From Pseudomonas sp. 5P_3.1_Bac2 (lineage in GTDB: Bacteria > Pseudomonadota > Gammaproteobacteria > Pseudomonadales > Pseudomonadaceae): a stretch of 64,000 nucleotides of DNA. The translations under genes were made by a program, and so were the position numbers. The stretch's first letter is position 1, and every line of letters begins with the position of its first letter. The notes below the pieces were generated by a model. The model was not told the origin of the DNA. It did no database searches and saw nothing but the letters and a program-made list of their open reading frames with translations. Of the stretch, positions 37,675 through 45,388 are shown one piece after another. The stretch is from contig NZ_JANLNY010000022.1 in assembly GCF_025465995.1 (NCBI RefSeq), positions 124,001-188,000 of the forward strand, read 5' to 3'.

Positions 37675-37922
37675 AACAACAACTCAAGCAACTGATTATT
37701 CGCGAGTGCGATAAAGAAGACGACATCGACTGGCAAGAAATTACCGATGATGAACAGCTGTTCGGCGGTAAAAGCCGCGTGCAGATGGACAGCCTCGACG
37801 CCCTGCAAGTGTCCCTCGCCCTGCAGCAGCAATACGGCGTGCGCATTGAAGGGGCCAAGGATGGCCGGCGCATCCTCTCCAGCATCAGCAGCATCGCCAG
37901 TTTTATCAGGCAACAGCAGTGA
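37656..37922 (+). CDS. Acyl carrier protein
   Basis: An 88-residue acidic helical protein with the phosphopantetheine attachment motif VQMDSLDALQVS; the Ser of DSL (about residue 47) is the expected modified residue. It is not the housekeeping AcpP and belongs to the operon. Start ATG at 37656 lies inside the end of the permease gene (19-base overlap); the stop overlaps the GTG start of the ketosynthase. Confidence 0.82.
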   Translation: MDHSLLEQQLKQLIIRECDKEDDIDWQEITDDEQLFGGKSRVQMDSLDALQVSLALQQQYGVRIEGAKDGRRILSSISSIASFIRQQQ

Positions 37923-39043
37923 CGCCAGTGTATGTGCAAAGCGCCGCACTGGAGTGCGCTCTGGGCGCCGATTTAAGCAGCGCCGCCGACGCCTTCAGCC
38001 GCGGCCAACAAGGCCCACGGGCCAGCTTTGCCCTGCATGAACTGCACGAGCCGCGCAGCTACCTATACGCCCAAGGCGCGCCAGCCGAGTTGGCTCAGCG
38101 CCTGGATCGCCTGATCCGCAGCACCTTGGCCGACAGCCGCGCGGCGCTGGACGATTGCCTGCTGATCATTGCCAGCACCAGCTTGGATATCAGCCAGTTG
38201 GAGCAACTGGCGCAGCGCCAACAAGGCTTCACTGCCGCCGACTCCACCGCGCTGGACAGCATTGCCCAGCAAGTGCGCGAGCGCTGGGGCTTTGCCGCCG
38301 CCTTCACCCTCAACACCGCCTGCACCAGCGCCGCCAACGCTTTGCTATATGGCGCGCGGCTAGTCAAAAGCGGCCTGTACACGCGTGCCTTGGTGCTGAG
38401 TTTCGAGACGCCCAGCAGCATCGCCCAGCAAGGCTTTGGCGCGCTGATGCTGAGTAGCCCCAGCGCTGCGTACCGGCCGTTTCACCCCGAGCGCGATGGT
38501 CTGATTCTCGGTGAGGCCTATGCCTGCGCCCTGCTCAGCCGCGAGCCGGGCGCGACACCACTGGGGCGTTTGCTCGGTGGCTTTAGCGCCTGCGACACCA
38601 GCAGCCTGACCACCACAATGGAAGATGGCAGCCATATCCATTGGGTCATGCAACAAGCCCTGCGCAGCGCTGAGTGCGGCGCCGAGCAGATCGACCTGGT
38701 CAAACTACACGGCACCGCGACAACGGCAAACGATGAGGCCGAGCACAACGGCATGCGCCTGCTCTATCCCCGGCAGATGCCGACCTTAAGCCTGCTCAAA
38801 CCCGCCATCGGCCACACCCTCGGCGCCTGCGGTCTAAGCGAAACCCTGTTGCTGCTGCAAAGCCTGCAACTCGGCGCCCTGCCCGCCGTCGACTACGCCG
38901 CCCAGGCCAGCCTGCCGCTCTGCGCACAGCCGCAAACGCTAAACGCCGACAGCCTGCTGCTGGCCAATTTCTTCGGCTTTGGCGGCAACAACGCCAGCTT
39001 AGTGTTACAAGGCTGCCTGCCGGGAGCCCCCACATGCGCCTAA
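37919..39043 (+). CDS. Beta-ketoacyl-ACP synthase (KAS I/II type)
   Basis: A 374-residue thiolase-fold ketosynthase with a complete Cys-His-His set: Cys135 in NTACTSAA, His264 in LHGTATTAND and His299 in KPAIGHTLGACG. It should extend acyl chains on the clustered ACP. It resembles the ketosynthases of aryl polyene and related clusters rather than housekeeping FabF (shorter). GTG start overlapping the ACP stop (GTGA); its end overlaps the next gene by 10 bases. Confidence 0.86.
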   Translation: MTPVYVQSAALECALGADLSSAADAFSRGQQGPRASFALHELHEPRSYLYAQGAPAELAQRLDRLIRSTLADSRAALDDCLLIIASTSLDISQLEQLAQRQQGFTAADSTALDSIAQQVRERWGFAAAFTLNTACTSAANALLYGARLVKSGLYTRALVLSFETPSSIAQQGFGALMLSSPSAAYRPFHPERDGLILGEAYACALLSREPGATPLGRLLGGFSACDTSSLTTTMEDGSHIHWVMQQALRSAECGAEQIDLVKLHGTATTANDEAEHNGMRLLYPRQMPTLSLLKPAIGHTLGACGLSETLLLLQSLQLGALPAVDYAAQASLPLCAQPQTLNADSLLLANFFGFGGNNASLVLQGCLPGAPTCA

Positions 39044-39537
39044 TCGCCAGCCATGAAGTCCGCGACACCGCCGCGTTTAGCGATAAAGAACTTAAAGCCC
39101 AGCTCAGCCAGTGGCTGCAAAACCCACCGCGCCGTATCGACCGCCTGATCCTCCAGTGCCTGCTCGCCGCCGCCCCGCTTAAAAGCAAAATCAACGGCCG
39201 CTGCGGTTTATATCTGGCCACCAGCCACCCCGACCGCAGCACCATGGGCGCCCTGCTTAACGCCGTGTGCGTGCAACACAAACAGCCCAAGCCGTTTGAG
39301 TTTGTCAACAGCGTCAGCAACGCCGCCGGCTTCCATATCGCCCAGCAGTTGGGGCTGGAAGGACCGAATCTATTTATTGGTGCAGGGGAGCATGTCTGGC
39401 CACAGTTGCAGGCTTTGGCGAGTTTGGATTTGGCAGATGGGCTGATTGAGCAGGCGTTATTGGTGGTGTGTGATGAGCGCACAGAGCTTGTAGTACGTGC
39501 TGAGTTGCTGATGGAAAGGAGCCTGGAGAGTGTCTAG
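39034..39537 (+). CDS. Ketosynthase-like protein lacking the catalytic Cys (chain-length-factor-like)
   Basis: A 167-residue protein similar to the N-terminal half of beta-ketoacyl synthases of the type found next to KAS genes in aryl polyene clusters. The segment FVNSVSNAAGFHIAQQLGLEG matches the nucleophile region, but Ala occupies the Cys position (97-98), so it cannot form the acyl-enzyme. It probably pairs with the preceding ketosynthase as a chain-length factor or is partly degenerate. Codon use changes from C-rich to T/A/G-rich after about base 39358 without loss of frame. Last gene of the plus-strand operon. Confidence 0.7.
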   Translation: MRLIASHEVRDTAAFSDKELKAQLSQWLQNPPRRIDRLILQCLLAAAPLKSKINGRCGLYLATSHPDRSTMGALLNAVCVQHKQPKPFEFVNSVSNAAGFHIAQQLGLEGPNLFIGAGEHVWPQLQALASLDLADGLIEQALLVVCDERTELVVRAELLMERSLESV

Positions 39538-39671
39538 AAAACCTGGGGCTATTCACCCTGTGCAGCAGGGCTGCTTAATCATTTGCGCGCCGAGCATTAA
39601 GTAGTTCTGGCTCTTAACTTTTAACTTTGCGCTAAAAATTCGCGCTGCCATTCAGGCCCAAGAGGGTTAAA

Positions 39672-39718
39672 GATCAGCGTCACCGCCACCTACAGCACGT
39701 GACGGCGACGCCGTGATC
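39672..39718 (-). terminator. Imperfect hairpin downstream of the protease-partner gene
   Basis: A long interrupted stem (GATCA, CGTC, CCG, CAC pairing with GTG, CGG, GACG, TGATC) ends right at the stop of the 39719 gene; on the minus strand it is followed by TTTAA. Probable terminator for the protease pair. Confidence 0.5.
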
Positions 39719-40180
39719 TTAGTTAGGCCTTAATAACGGCCCACTCACCTCAATTTCCACCTCATGGCCTTCTTGCTGCAGACGCGCAGCTAACTGCCTC
39801 AAATCGGTCGAGCCTGTAGCATTGAGCAAAGCAATGCCTCCGATATTGTTCTGCACCTGCAAACCGTAGCGCTGTGCGATAGCTTGAGCCTCTGGCTCAC
39901 TGGCTTTTACCAGAATACCGCCGTTTACCCTCAGTTCAGGTTCAACCGCATCTCGGCGCACAATGTCACCAATGTACAGACCCGGACTAGCCGATGCGCC
40001 GTCAGCACTACGTGCTGTCCGGGTACGAGTGCCTGAATCTTTGAGGTAATAGCGCTGGCCATTGACTTCAACAGGCTGATAGGTCGCCCCTTCAATGCTG
40101 ACGCTTTCTTCGCTCATTGCGGGTAGAGAAACAGCGGCCAGCATTGAGAGCAAACCATAGGTCAAAAAATAATGCTTCAT
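39719..40180 (-). CDS. Secreted protease partner, similar to ASP external chaperone (ORF2-type)
   Basis: A 153-residue secreted protein. A signal peptide (about 1-23, ending LPAMSEE) is followed by a short strand-rich part (YQPVEVNGQRYYLKDS), a flexible segment (about 45-65) and a compact C-terminal domain with alternating strands and helices (GGILVKASEPEAQAIAQRYG, LRQLAARLQQEGHEVEIEVSG) resembling subtilisin propeptides. The position directly after the S8 protease gene, size and secretion match the dedicated chaperone (ORF2) of Aeromonas serine protease ASP. It likely helps fold or holds the protease. Start at 40180 has AGGAG upstream. Confidence 0.68.
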   Translation of the reverse strand: MKHYFLTYGLLSMLAAVSLPAMSEESVSIEGATYQPVEVNGQRYYLKDSGTRTRTARSADGASASPGLYIGDIVRRDAVEPELRVNGGILVKASEPEAQAIAQRYGLQVQNNIGGIALLNATGSTDLRQLAARLQQEGHEVEIEVSGPLLRPN

Positions 40181-40208
40181 GAATATCACTCCTATATGCG
40201 GCTAGGCT

Positions 40209-42065
40209 TTAGTGCCCCAAAACCCGAATAGACCAATCGATCAGCTTACCTTCCGCTGTATTGTTCGCCTCAACCAACTCCGAGGTTACGCCAGAGATTA
40301 TTGATGTTCTGACTAAACGGCGCGCGCTATTGCTCACATCGGTGACTTGGAGCTTCCACTGACCGGCGCTGGACTCACCGTAAAACTTGTTGGATAACAG
40401 CCTGTAATTACGCAAGCCTGGACTTGGCGACAGCCCCGCAGCTTTATCAGCCGCCTGACCGATCAGACCGTTGAGTGGATTGAGCAGCACACTGCGTGTG
40501 CCTGCGGGTGATACCAACTCAATCAACAGATCACTAACACGCTGATGGTCTAGGTTAATCCGCACCTGAACCCCTTCAACCGTAAGCGCGTCGCTGACCT
40601 GAATTGCAGATGTGGTTGGCTGGCTACCGACATCGGGAATAGCTGCCAGGCTGGCGTTGCTTGGTTTCCCTTGTTTCCAAGGCGACTGCACCAATGGTGG
40701 TAGCGGGGTGTGGCTGGCCGCAAGTTTCAACGCGCTGTTTACATCAATAAGGCCAAAGCCATAACTCGGGCTAAACCACGTCCCGGCGGCATTTTTTTCC
40801 CATCCTTCTAAAGCCGTCACCTTGCGCTGCCCGGCTGCGCTCGAATAGGTCAAAACAGCAGGTTGCTGATTGGGATCTATACGTGTCGCTGAGCGCGCAA
40901 TAATGTCGCGAAAGTCGCGAGCTGAGAGTTGCGGGTAGGCTGATATCAATAAGGCCAGAGAGCCTGTCGCGTTAGGTGTCGCGGCTGAGGTGCCATTCAT
41001 AATCCCGTTGTAGTCGCAGTTGGGATCAAGCGTGCGATCATTATGCAGGCGGTTGCTTACAGCGTAATTCGTAGAGCTATATCCTCGGTTGCACCCTAAA
41101 AGATCCGTCGTGACATGAGCCGGTAGTTTACTGCCATCTTCGCCACCTGGCGCGGCAAAAAACACGTTACTGCCCACACTGGAATAAGAGGCGCGAACAC
41201 CGTCAGCATTGATGGCACTGATGACTGTATTCCAGAAGTTGGTGGCCGCTGATTCTATATTGCTGCCAAAGAACGGAATCTGCGGTTCCGCCACCCGGCG
41301 CCGGTAAGTATAGATATCTGATCCAAAGCTAGCGAATCCGTTACCGGCAGCCTTGACATAAACAGCACTGTCCTTAGTGGCCAGAGTCTTAGACTCGAGC
41401 AAAGCATCTTGCTGTTGGTCAAACAATGAGTTGCTGTTTGGCGAATTGGTCGGAGTGCTGCCATAGCTCTGATTGAACAACCGATTATCCGCTGTTGCCG
41501 GGCTGTTACCTAAGGCATAGAGAAAATCAGACAGTCGTTGCTGACTTCCAGTAGCAATAATGTTAAAGCCTTGAAGCTTCACGAGTGGCGCAACACCTTT
41601 GATGCCGATTTTATTATCCACAGCGCCAATAATACCGGCTACAGAGGTGCCGTGAGCATCATTCCTATTGCTCGGCGTGGGATCGTTGCTATTGTTCGAA
41701 AAGTTTTTTGATCCGGGCCGAATATTCGCGGCCAAATCTGGATGCGCAATTTCCAAACCGTCATCCACAACGGCAACGTTAACCCCTTGACCTAAGCCTC
41801 CCAGGCGGTGCACCCACCAAAGGTTCAGATCATTACCCGGTACACCACCAGTACTACTAAAGGCATCCTGCCCATTATTCAGAAGGTTCCATTGTTGCCC
41901 CTGTAGGGGGTTAAGCCCAGGCAAACAACGCTGGGGCGAGGTACGGGAAATATCCACCTGCTCACTTACGCTTATAAGCTTACAACTCTCATCAGCGAAT
42001 ACCGGTGAAATAGCGCCAGTTGAAATTGTAGCGGCAACAGTCAATGCAAGAGTATTTAGCCTCAT
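40209..42065 (-). CDS. Secreted kexin-like S8 serine protease with P domain
   Basis: A 618-residue subtilase. Signal peptide about 1-24 (SPVFADE). Catalytic triad Asp101 in AVVDDGLE, His138 in NDAHGTSVAG and Ser360 in MNGTSAATP; oxyanion Asn242 in AAGNG. The DDG motif is typical of kexin/furin relatives. A C-terminal P (Homo B) domain follows (about 480-618; VQVRINLDHQRVSDLLIELVSP, GQWKLQVTDVS). There is no classical N-terminal propeptide, which fits use of a separate chaperone encoded 28 bases downstream. The start at 42065 has GGAGA upstream. Codon use is clearly more A+T-rich than that of neighbours, suggesting transfer. Confidence 0.87.
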   Translation of the reverse strand: MRLNTLALTVAATISTGAISPVFADESCKLISVSEQVDISRTSPQRCLPGLNPLQGQQWNLLNNGQDAFSSTGGVPGNDLNLWWVHRLGGLGQGVNVAVVDDGLEIAHPDLAANIRPGSKNFSNNSNDPTPSNRNDAHGTSVAGIIGAVDNKIGIKGVAPLVKLQGFNIIATGSQQRLSDFLYALGNSPATADNRLFNQSYGSTPTNSPNSNSLFDQQQDALLESKTLATKDSAVYVKAAGNGFASFGSDIYTYRRRVAEPQIPFFGSNIESAATNFWNTVISAINADGVRASYSSVGSNVFFAAPGGEDGSKLPAHVTTDLLGCNRGYSSTNYAVSNRLHNDRTLDPNCDYNGIMNGTSAATPNATGSLALLISAYPQLSARDFRDIIARSATRIDPNQQPAVLTYSSAAGQRKVTALEGWEKNAAGTWFSPSYGFGLIDVNSALKLAASHTPLPPLVQSPWKQGKPSNASLAAIPDVGSQPTTSAIQVSDALTVEGVQVRINLDHQRVSDLLIELVSPAGTRSVLLNPLNGLIGQAADKAAGLSPSPGLRNYRLLSNKFYGESSAGQWKLQVTDVSNSARRLVRTSIISGVTSELVEANNTAEGKLIDWSIRVLGH

Positions 42066-42806
42066 TTCCAGTCTCCATCTGTTAGGCATTATTGACTTGT
42101 AGCTAGGTATTGCGCGGACACCACTCAAACGAAATCCTTAACGTCGATAAGATGTCCATAGGGCAAACAGCGAGTAGATTTTCCTCCTTTTAAAATTAAA
42201 AGTTATATATTTATAAGAGATAAAAGCAGTACCTGGAGCCATATATTCACCAACAAGCAATATTGGCAAATCAGTTCCAGATTAATTAGCGATGGCTCAG
42301 TTAGAAAAACTTATTCGCGTTGCGCGATCTGAGAGAAAACAACCATCCTAAAAAGCACAAAATCTCTTAACAACTGCCCATCCTCAAATAAGAATAGGGC
42401 TATCGTGCAAGAAAAATATCCGCTTAATTCAGCATTAATAATATTTAACTAACACTGGGACTTTTTATAGTTTTGCAACTGACAATACGCTATAAAACTT
42501 TAGTCGTAGAGGCCAAATGCCATTATTATAAGTAAAGCACTATAAAAGTACTCAATAATAACGATCAGATGAATAATTAATTTACTCACTACAGAATGCA
42601 GCACTAATTGACCTGGCAAATATCGCCAACAGTTGCATGCATCACTGATTGGCAATGCCTCTTCGCTTTACGCTGCAGCGAGCTGGCAGAACCTGGTTCG
42701 CGGGGGATGGGTGAAGCGCCAGCCACCTTGCGTTGGCGCGAGGCTGGCGCGTTTTTGCGGTGGATAAGGGCTTAGGTTTATCCACCACTGGGTCAACCCT
42801 GCACGC
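42066..42806. other. Intergenic A+T-rich segment upstream of the protease gene
   Basis: 741 bases with no credible gene on either strand. About 42170-42640 is markedly A+T-rich compared with the rest of the window and should hold the protease promoter. From about 42650 composition returns to normal. A plus-oriented terminator lies at 42716-42756 with no plus-strand gene before it. Confidence 0.6.
42716..42756 (+). terminator. Orphan plus-strand terminator
   Basis: GCGCCAGCC / GGCTGGCGC (42716-42724 with 42742-42750) with a nested GC-rich loop, followed by GTTTTT. It points along the plus strand, but the nearest plus gene ends at 39537, on the far side of the protease pair. It may be the displaced terminator of the 35.2-39.5 kb operon; it could also serve the minus operon as a bidirectional hairpin. 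Confidence 0.6.
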
Positions 42807-43805
42807 TTATTTGCGCTTACTCCACGCCGCCAACTCCTGCATCAACTCACGCTCTTGCAAAGCGATGCCGCGCAGAGTTTCGGCGATAGGGGCGAAGTTT
42901 GCTGTTTCGCCTTTGCTACGGCTGGCGCGCACACAGGCGGAGGCGAACTGGCGCCAGGTGTCGCCGATGCGGGTGAGGCGGCTGGAAGCTTCGTTGAGGC
43001 TTGGCTCACCGAGCAGTGCGCCGGCTTCTTGCAAGAAGCTGGCATACATAAAGCGAAAGCCCGCGCCGCCGGTGCCGATTTCTTCCTGCATGCGCACAAT
43101 ATGGGTCAGGTACAGGCGGTTGTATTTGGCATTGTTGGGGTCGAGCTTGGCCACCTGCCCGGCCAGGTGCTGAATGCCGCGAATGCCGATCCACGGCAGC
43201 GGCATGCCGTCGAGGATGCGCGTGGTGGACAACACACTTTTGCGCACCAACTGGTGCCAGTCGTGCTCCAGCGGCACTTGTTCGAGACTGTACATCAAGC
43301 CTTTGGCAGCCAATGCGCCTTTAGCGAAGCGGGCTTTTTGCAGATCGGCGCTGGGGCAGCGCACGGGCTCCTCCAGCACCGGATCGCTGAGCAGGTAGTC
43401 GTCGCCGTCACGCCCATAGGCCAGCAGGTTGTGCGCATTGAAATGAAAGCGCATCTCTGGCGGAAAGTACGGCAGCCAAAACACCGAACTTTGCAGACCG
43501 ACCAGCTGACCGCGTTCCAGCGCTTGATCCAGCGCTTGCTTGCCCTGCTGCGGATTGCCGAAGGTGCGGGTGTGCAGGCGCACGCCGAGACGTTTGCTCA
43601 GGGTTTTGATCAGGTGCTTGGGCGGCATTCGGTAAGCGATCAGCGGCATGCCACTGAGCTTAACGATAGGTAGGTAGGCAAACGCCAGACCCGAGGCCAA
43701 GCCAAAGGCCATCGGCTCGCTCATGGGCAAGCCGGCGTGACTGAGCAGGCTGGCCATCACGCCGCTTTCGCAATGGGCGCTTTGCCGGTGTTGGAAACTG
43801 CTCAT
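42807..43805 (-). CDS. BtrH N-terminal-domain-like protein
   Basis: A 332-residue protein whose first 150 residues look like the papain-type fold of BtrH, which moves acyl groups from a carrier protein in butirosin synthesis. His11-Cys12-Glu (SAHCESGVMASLL) offers the nucleophile, and FHFNAHNLLAYGRDGDDYLLSDP the His and Asp. The C-terminal half is helical and unrecognised. It may be an acyltransferase or thioesterase for the clustered ACP. The ATG at 43805 overlaps the upstream stop (ATGA); a longer start would run across that gene. Last gene of the minus-strand operon. Confidence 0.72.
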   Translation of the reverse strand: MSSFQHRQSAHCESGVMASLLSHAGLPMSEPMAFGLASGLAFAYLPIVKLSGMPLIAYRMPPKHLIKTLSKRLGVRLHTRTFGNPQQGKQALDQALERGQLVGLQSSVFWLPYFPPEMRFHFNAHNLLAYGRDGDDYLLSDPVLEEPVRCPSADLQKARFAKGALAAKGLMYSLEQVPLEHDWHQLVRKSVLSTTRILDGMPLPWIGIRGIQHLAGQVAKLDPNNAKYNRLYLTHIVRMQEEIGTGGAGFRFMYASFLQEAGALLGEPSLNEASSRLTRIGDTWRQFASACVRASRSKGETANFAPIAETLRGIALQERELMQELAAWSKRK

Positions 43806-44209
43806 GCGTGGCCCTTCTGGTAAGCGATTAAATCTGCCAACGGCAGGCCAAAGGCCTCGGCGTAGCGGCTGAGAACTGCGGCGGATAACTTGCGGTAGAT
43901 GTGCGGGCGCAAATGCCGGCGCACGCGCCAGCGCCATAGCCCGGTGACTTGCGCCAGGGCCGGCTCATCGAGGCGGTAGCGATACATCAGGAACCCCAGT
44001 GCCGACAGCTCGCCGCGCTGCCAGGCCGCATGGGCTTCAGCCTCCTGCTCTTGCAGCTCAGCCACGGCCAGTTGCGTCGAGTAGGTTTCCGGCTCCCAGC
44101 CAGCGCTCTGTGCACCTTGATAATGACCTTCAGCGTCGACGGCGTAGAGCAGCTTGCTGTGCCCGCCGTAGACGGTGCTGGAATCCTGCGGCACATCGTC
44201 GAGCTTCAT
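43802..44209 (-). CDS. Unknown 135-residue protein of the resorcinol-type cluster
   Basis: No family recognised. The N-terminal half is polar (YGGHSKLLYAVDAEGHYQGAQ, then a helical AVAELQEQEAEAHAAWQRGE). The C-terminal half is basic and helical (LAQVTGLWRWRVRRHLRPHIYRKL, LSRYAEAFGLPLADLIAY), with a shape that recalls a helix-turn-helix, though a protein-protein module is equally possible. It starts 2 bases after the KAS III gene stop and overlaps the BtrH-like gene by 4 bases, so it is certainly co-expressed with them. Confidence 0.7.
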   Translation of the reverse strand: MKLDDVPQDSSTVYGGHSKLLYAVDAEGHYQGAQSAGWEPETYSTQLAVAELQEQEAEAHAAWQRGELSALGFLMYRYRLDEPALAQVTGLWRWRVRRHLRPHIYRKLSAAVLSRYAEAFGLPLADLIAYQKGHA

Positions 44210-44211
44210 GA

Positions 44212-45369
44212 TTAGTCGTCCTGTCCGACCACGGTCAGATGCATAAAAGCGCTGGAAAAACGGCCGCTTTCCGGCACATAGCAGAGCAAACGCTGGCCGG
44301 CGCGCAGCTGATCGGAGTTAAACAGTTCGGCGAGCATGATAAAAATCGACGCCGCCCCAGTGTTGCCCTTGCGCGTTAAGTTGGTGAACCAACGCTGCTG
44401 CGGAATCGGCAAGCCGACATTGGCCAGGCCCACCGCCAAACGCTCACGGAAGAACTCCGAAGAGTAATGAGGCAGGAAGTAATCGATGGCCTGTGCGCTC
44501 AACTCGCGGCGCTGCATTACGCGCTTAAGGGTCTCTTCGACGGTGTACTTAACGATATTGTCATTGAGCAGCTTGACGTCCTGCTTGATCGCCATCACCG
44601 ACAGGCGATTGCGCTCGGCGCCGTCGTAACGACTCCAACCTTGCAGGCGCCCGTCGACCATCTCGGCGCCGGCATACATGCAGGCCGGCATCTGATCAGC
44701 GAATGACAGAATGTCGATCCAGTCCACGCGCAGGCTTATACCACTGGCATTCGGCTGATTTTGCAGCAGCACGGCACCGGCGCCATCGGAGAGCATCCAG
44801 CGCAGAAAGTCCTTCTCGAAAGCGATCTCCGGGCGCTCATCCAACTCGCTCAGGCGGCTTTCATATTCGGCGTTGAAGTTGCGCGCATGCATCAACGCGG
44901 AGGCCAACTCCGAACCACTGGCCACGGCGTTGCGGCTCTCACCACTGGCCACACTCAACCAGGCGTACTTCAGCGCCGTCATGCCGCACAGGCAGATGCC
45001 GGCGGTGGACACCACCTCACACGGCGGGTTGCCCAACTCACCCTGCACCATCACCGCGTGACCGGGCATGACCTGGTCTGGTGAAGCGGTGCCAGCGACT
45101 AAACACTCGATATCGCTTAAGGCAAAGCCGTCGCCGGTCAGGCCTTGAATGGCTGCAGCGCTGAGCTGCGCATTGTTCATGCTCGGCGCGCCGGTTGCGG
45201 GATCGATGGCGTAGTGCCGCTGCACAATGCCATTGCTGCGCAAGATCAGCTTGCGCGCCCGCGAAGGCTTGTCGCCGACCAGCCCTAGACGCTCCTCCAT
45301 CTGCTCATTGCTGACGGCGGCGTGGGGCAGAAACGCATTAACTCGGTTGATAAATACAGACTGAACCAC
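44212..45369 (-). CDS. Beta-ketoacyl-ACP synthase III family protein (DarB-like)
   Basis: A 385-residue KAS III-type thiolase-fold enzyme. The nucleophile region is STAGICLCGM (Cys126 or Cys128), the His is in YFLPHYSSE and the Asn in TRKGNTGAAS, so the Cys-His-Asn triad is complete. DarB-type enzymes condense two beta-keto or unsaturated acyl thioesters on the way to dialkylresorcinols. It starts with a GTG (GAGGAT upstream) 19 bases after the DarA-like gene, and this darA-darB pairing supports the assignment. Confidence 0.82.
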   Translation of the reverse strand: MVQSVFINRVNAFLPHAAVSNEQMEERLGLVGDKPSRARKLILRSNGIVQRHYAIDPATGAPSMNNAQLSAAAIQGLTGDGFALSDIECLVAGTASPDQVMPGHAVMVQGELGNPPCEVVSTAGICLCGMTALKYAWLSVASGESRNAVASGSELASALMHARNFNAEYESRLSELDERPEIAFEKDFLRWMLSDGAGAVLLQNQPNASGISLRVDWIDILSFADQMPACMYAGAEMVDGRLQGWSRYDGAERNRLSVMAIKQDVKLLNDNIVKYTVEETLKRVMQRRELSAQAIDYFLPHYSSEFFRERLAVGLANVGLPIPQQRWFTNLTRKGNTGAASIFIMLAELFNSDQLRAGQRLLCYVPESGRFSSAFMHLTVVGQDD

Positions 45370-45388
45370 AACACATCCTCAGGACTTG

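Noticed and set aside
35209..39537. Complete aryl polyene cluster
   Set aside because: Dehydratase, ACP and ketosynthase resemble aryl polyene parts, but the ammonia lyase/CoA ligase, glycosyl/acyltransferase, ketoreductase and methyltransferase genes are missing, and DarA/DarB-like genes point to a resorcinol-type product.
39538..42806. Prophage or integrative element
   Set aside because: Composition suggests transfer, but there is no integrase, transposase, tRNA target or attachment repeat in this segment.
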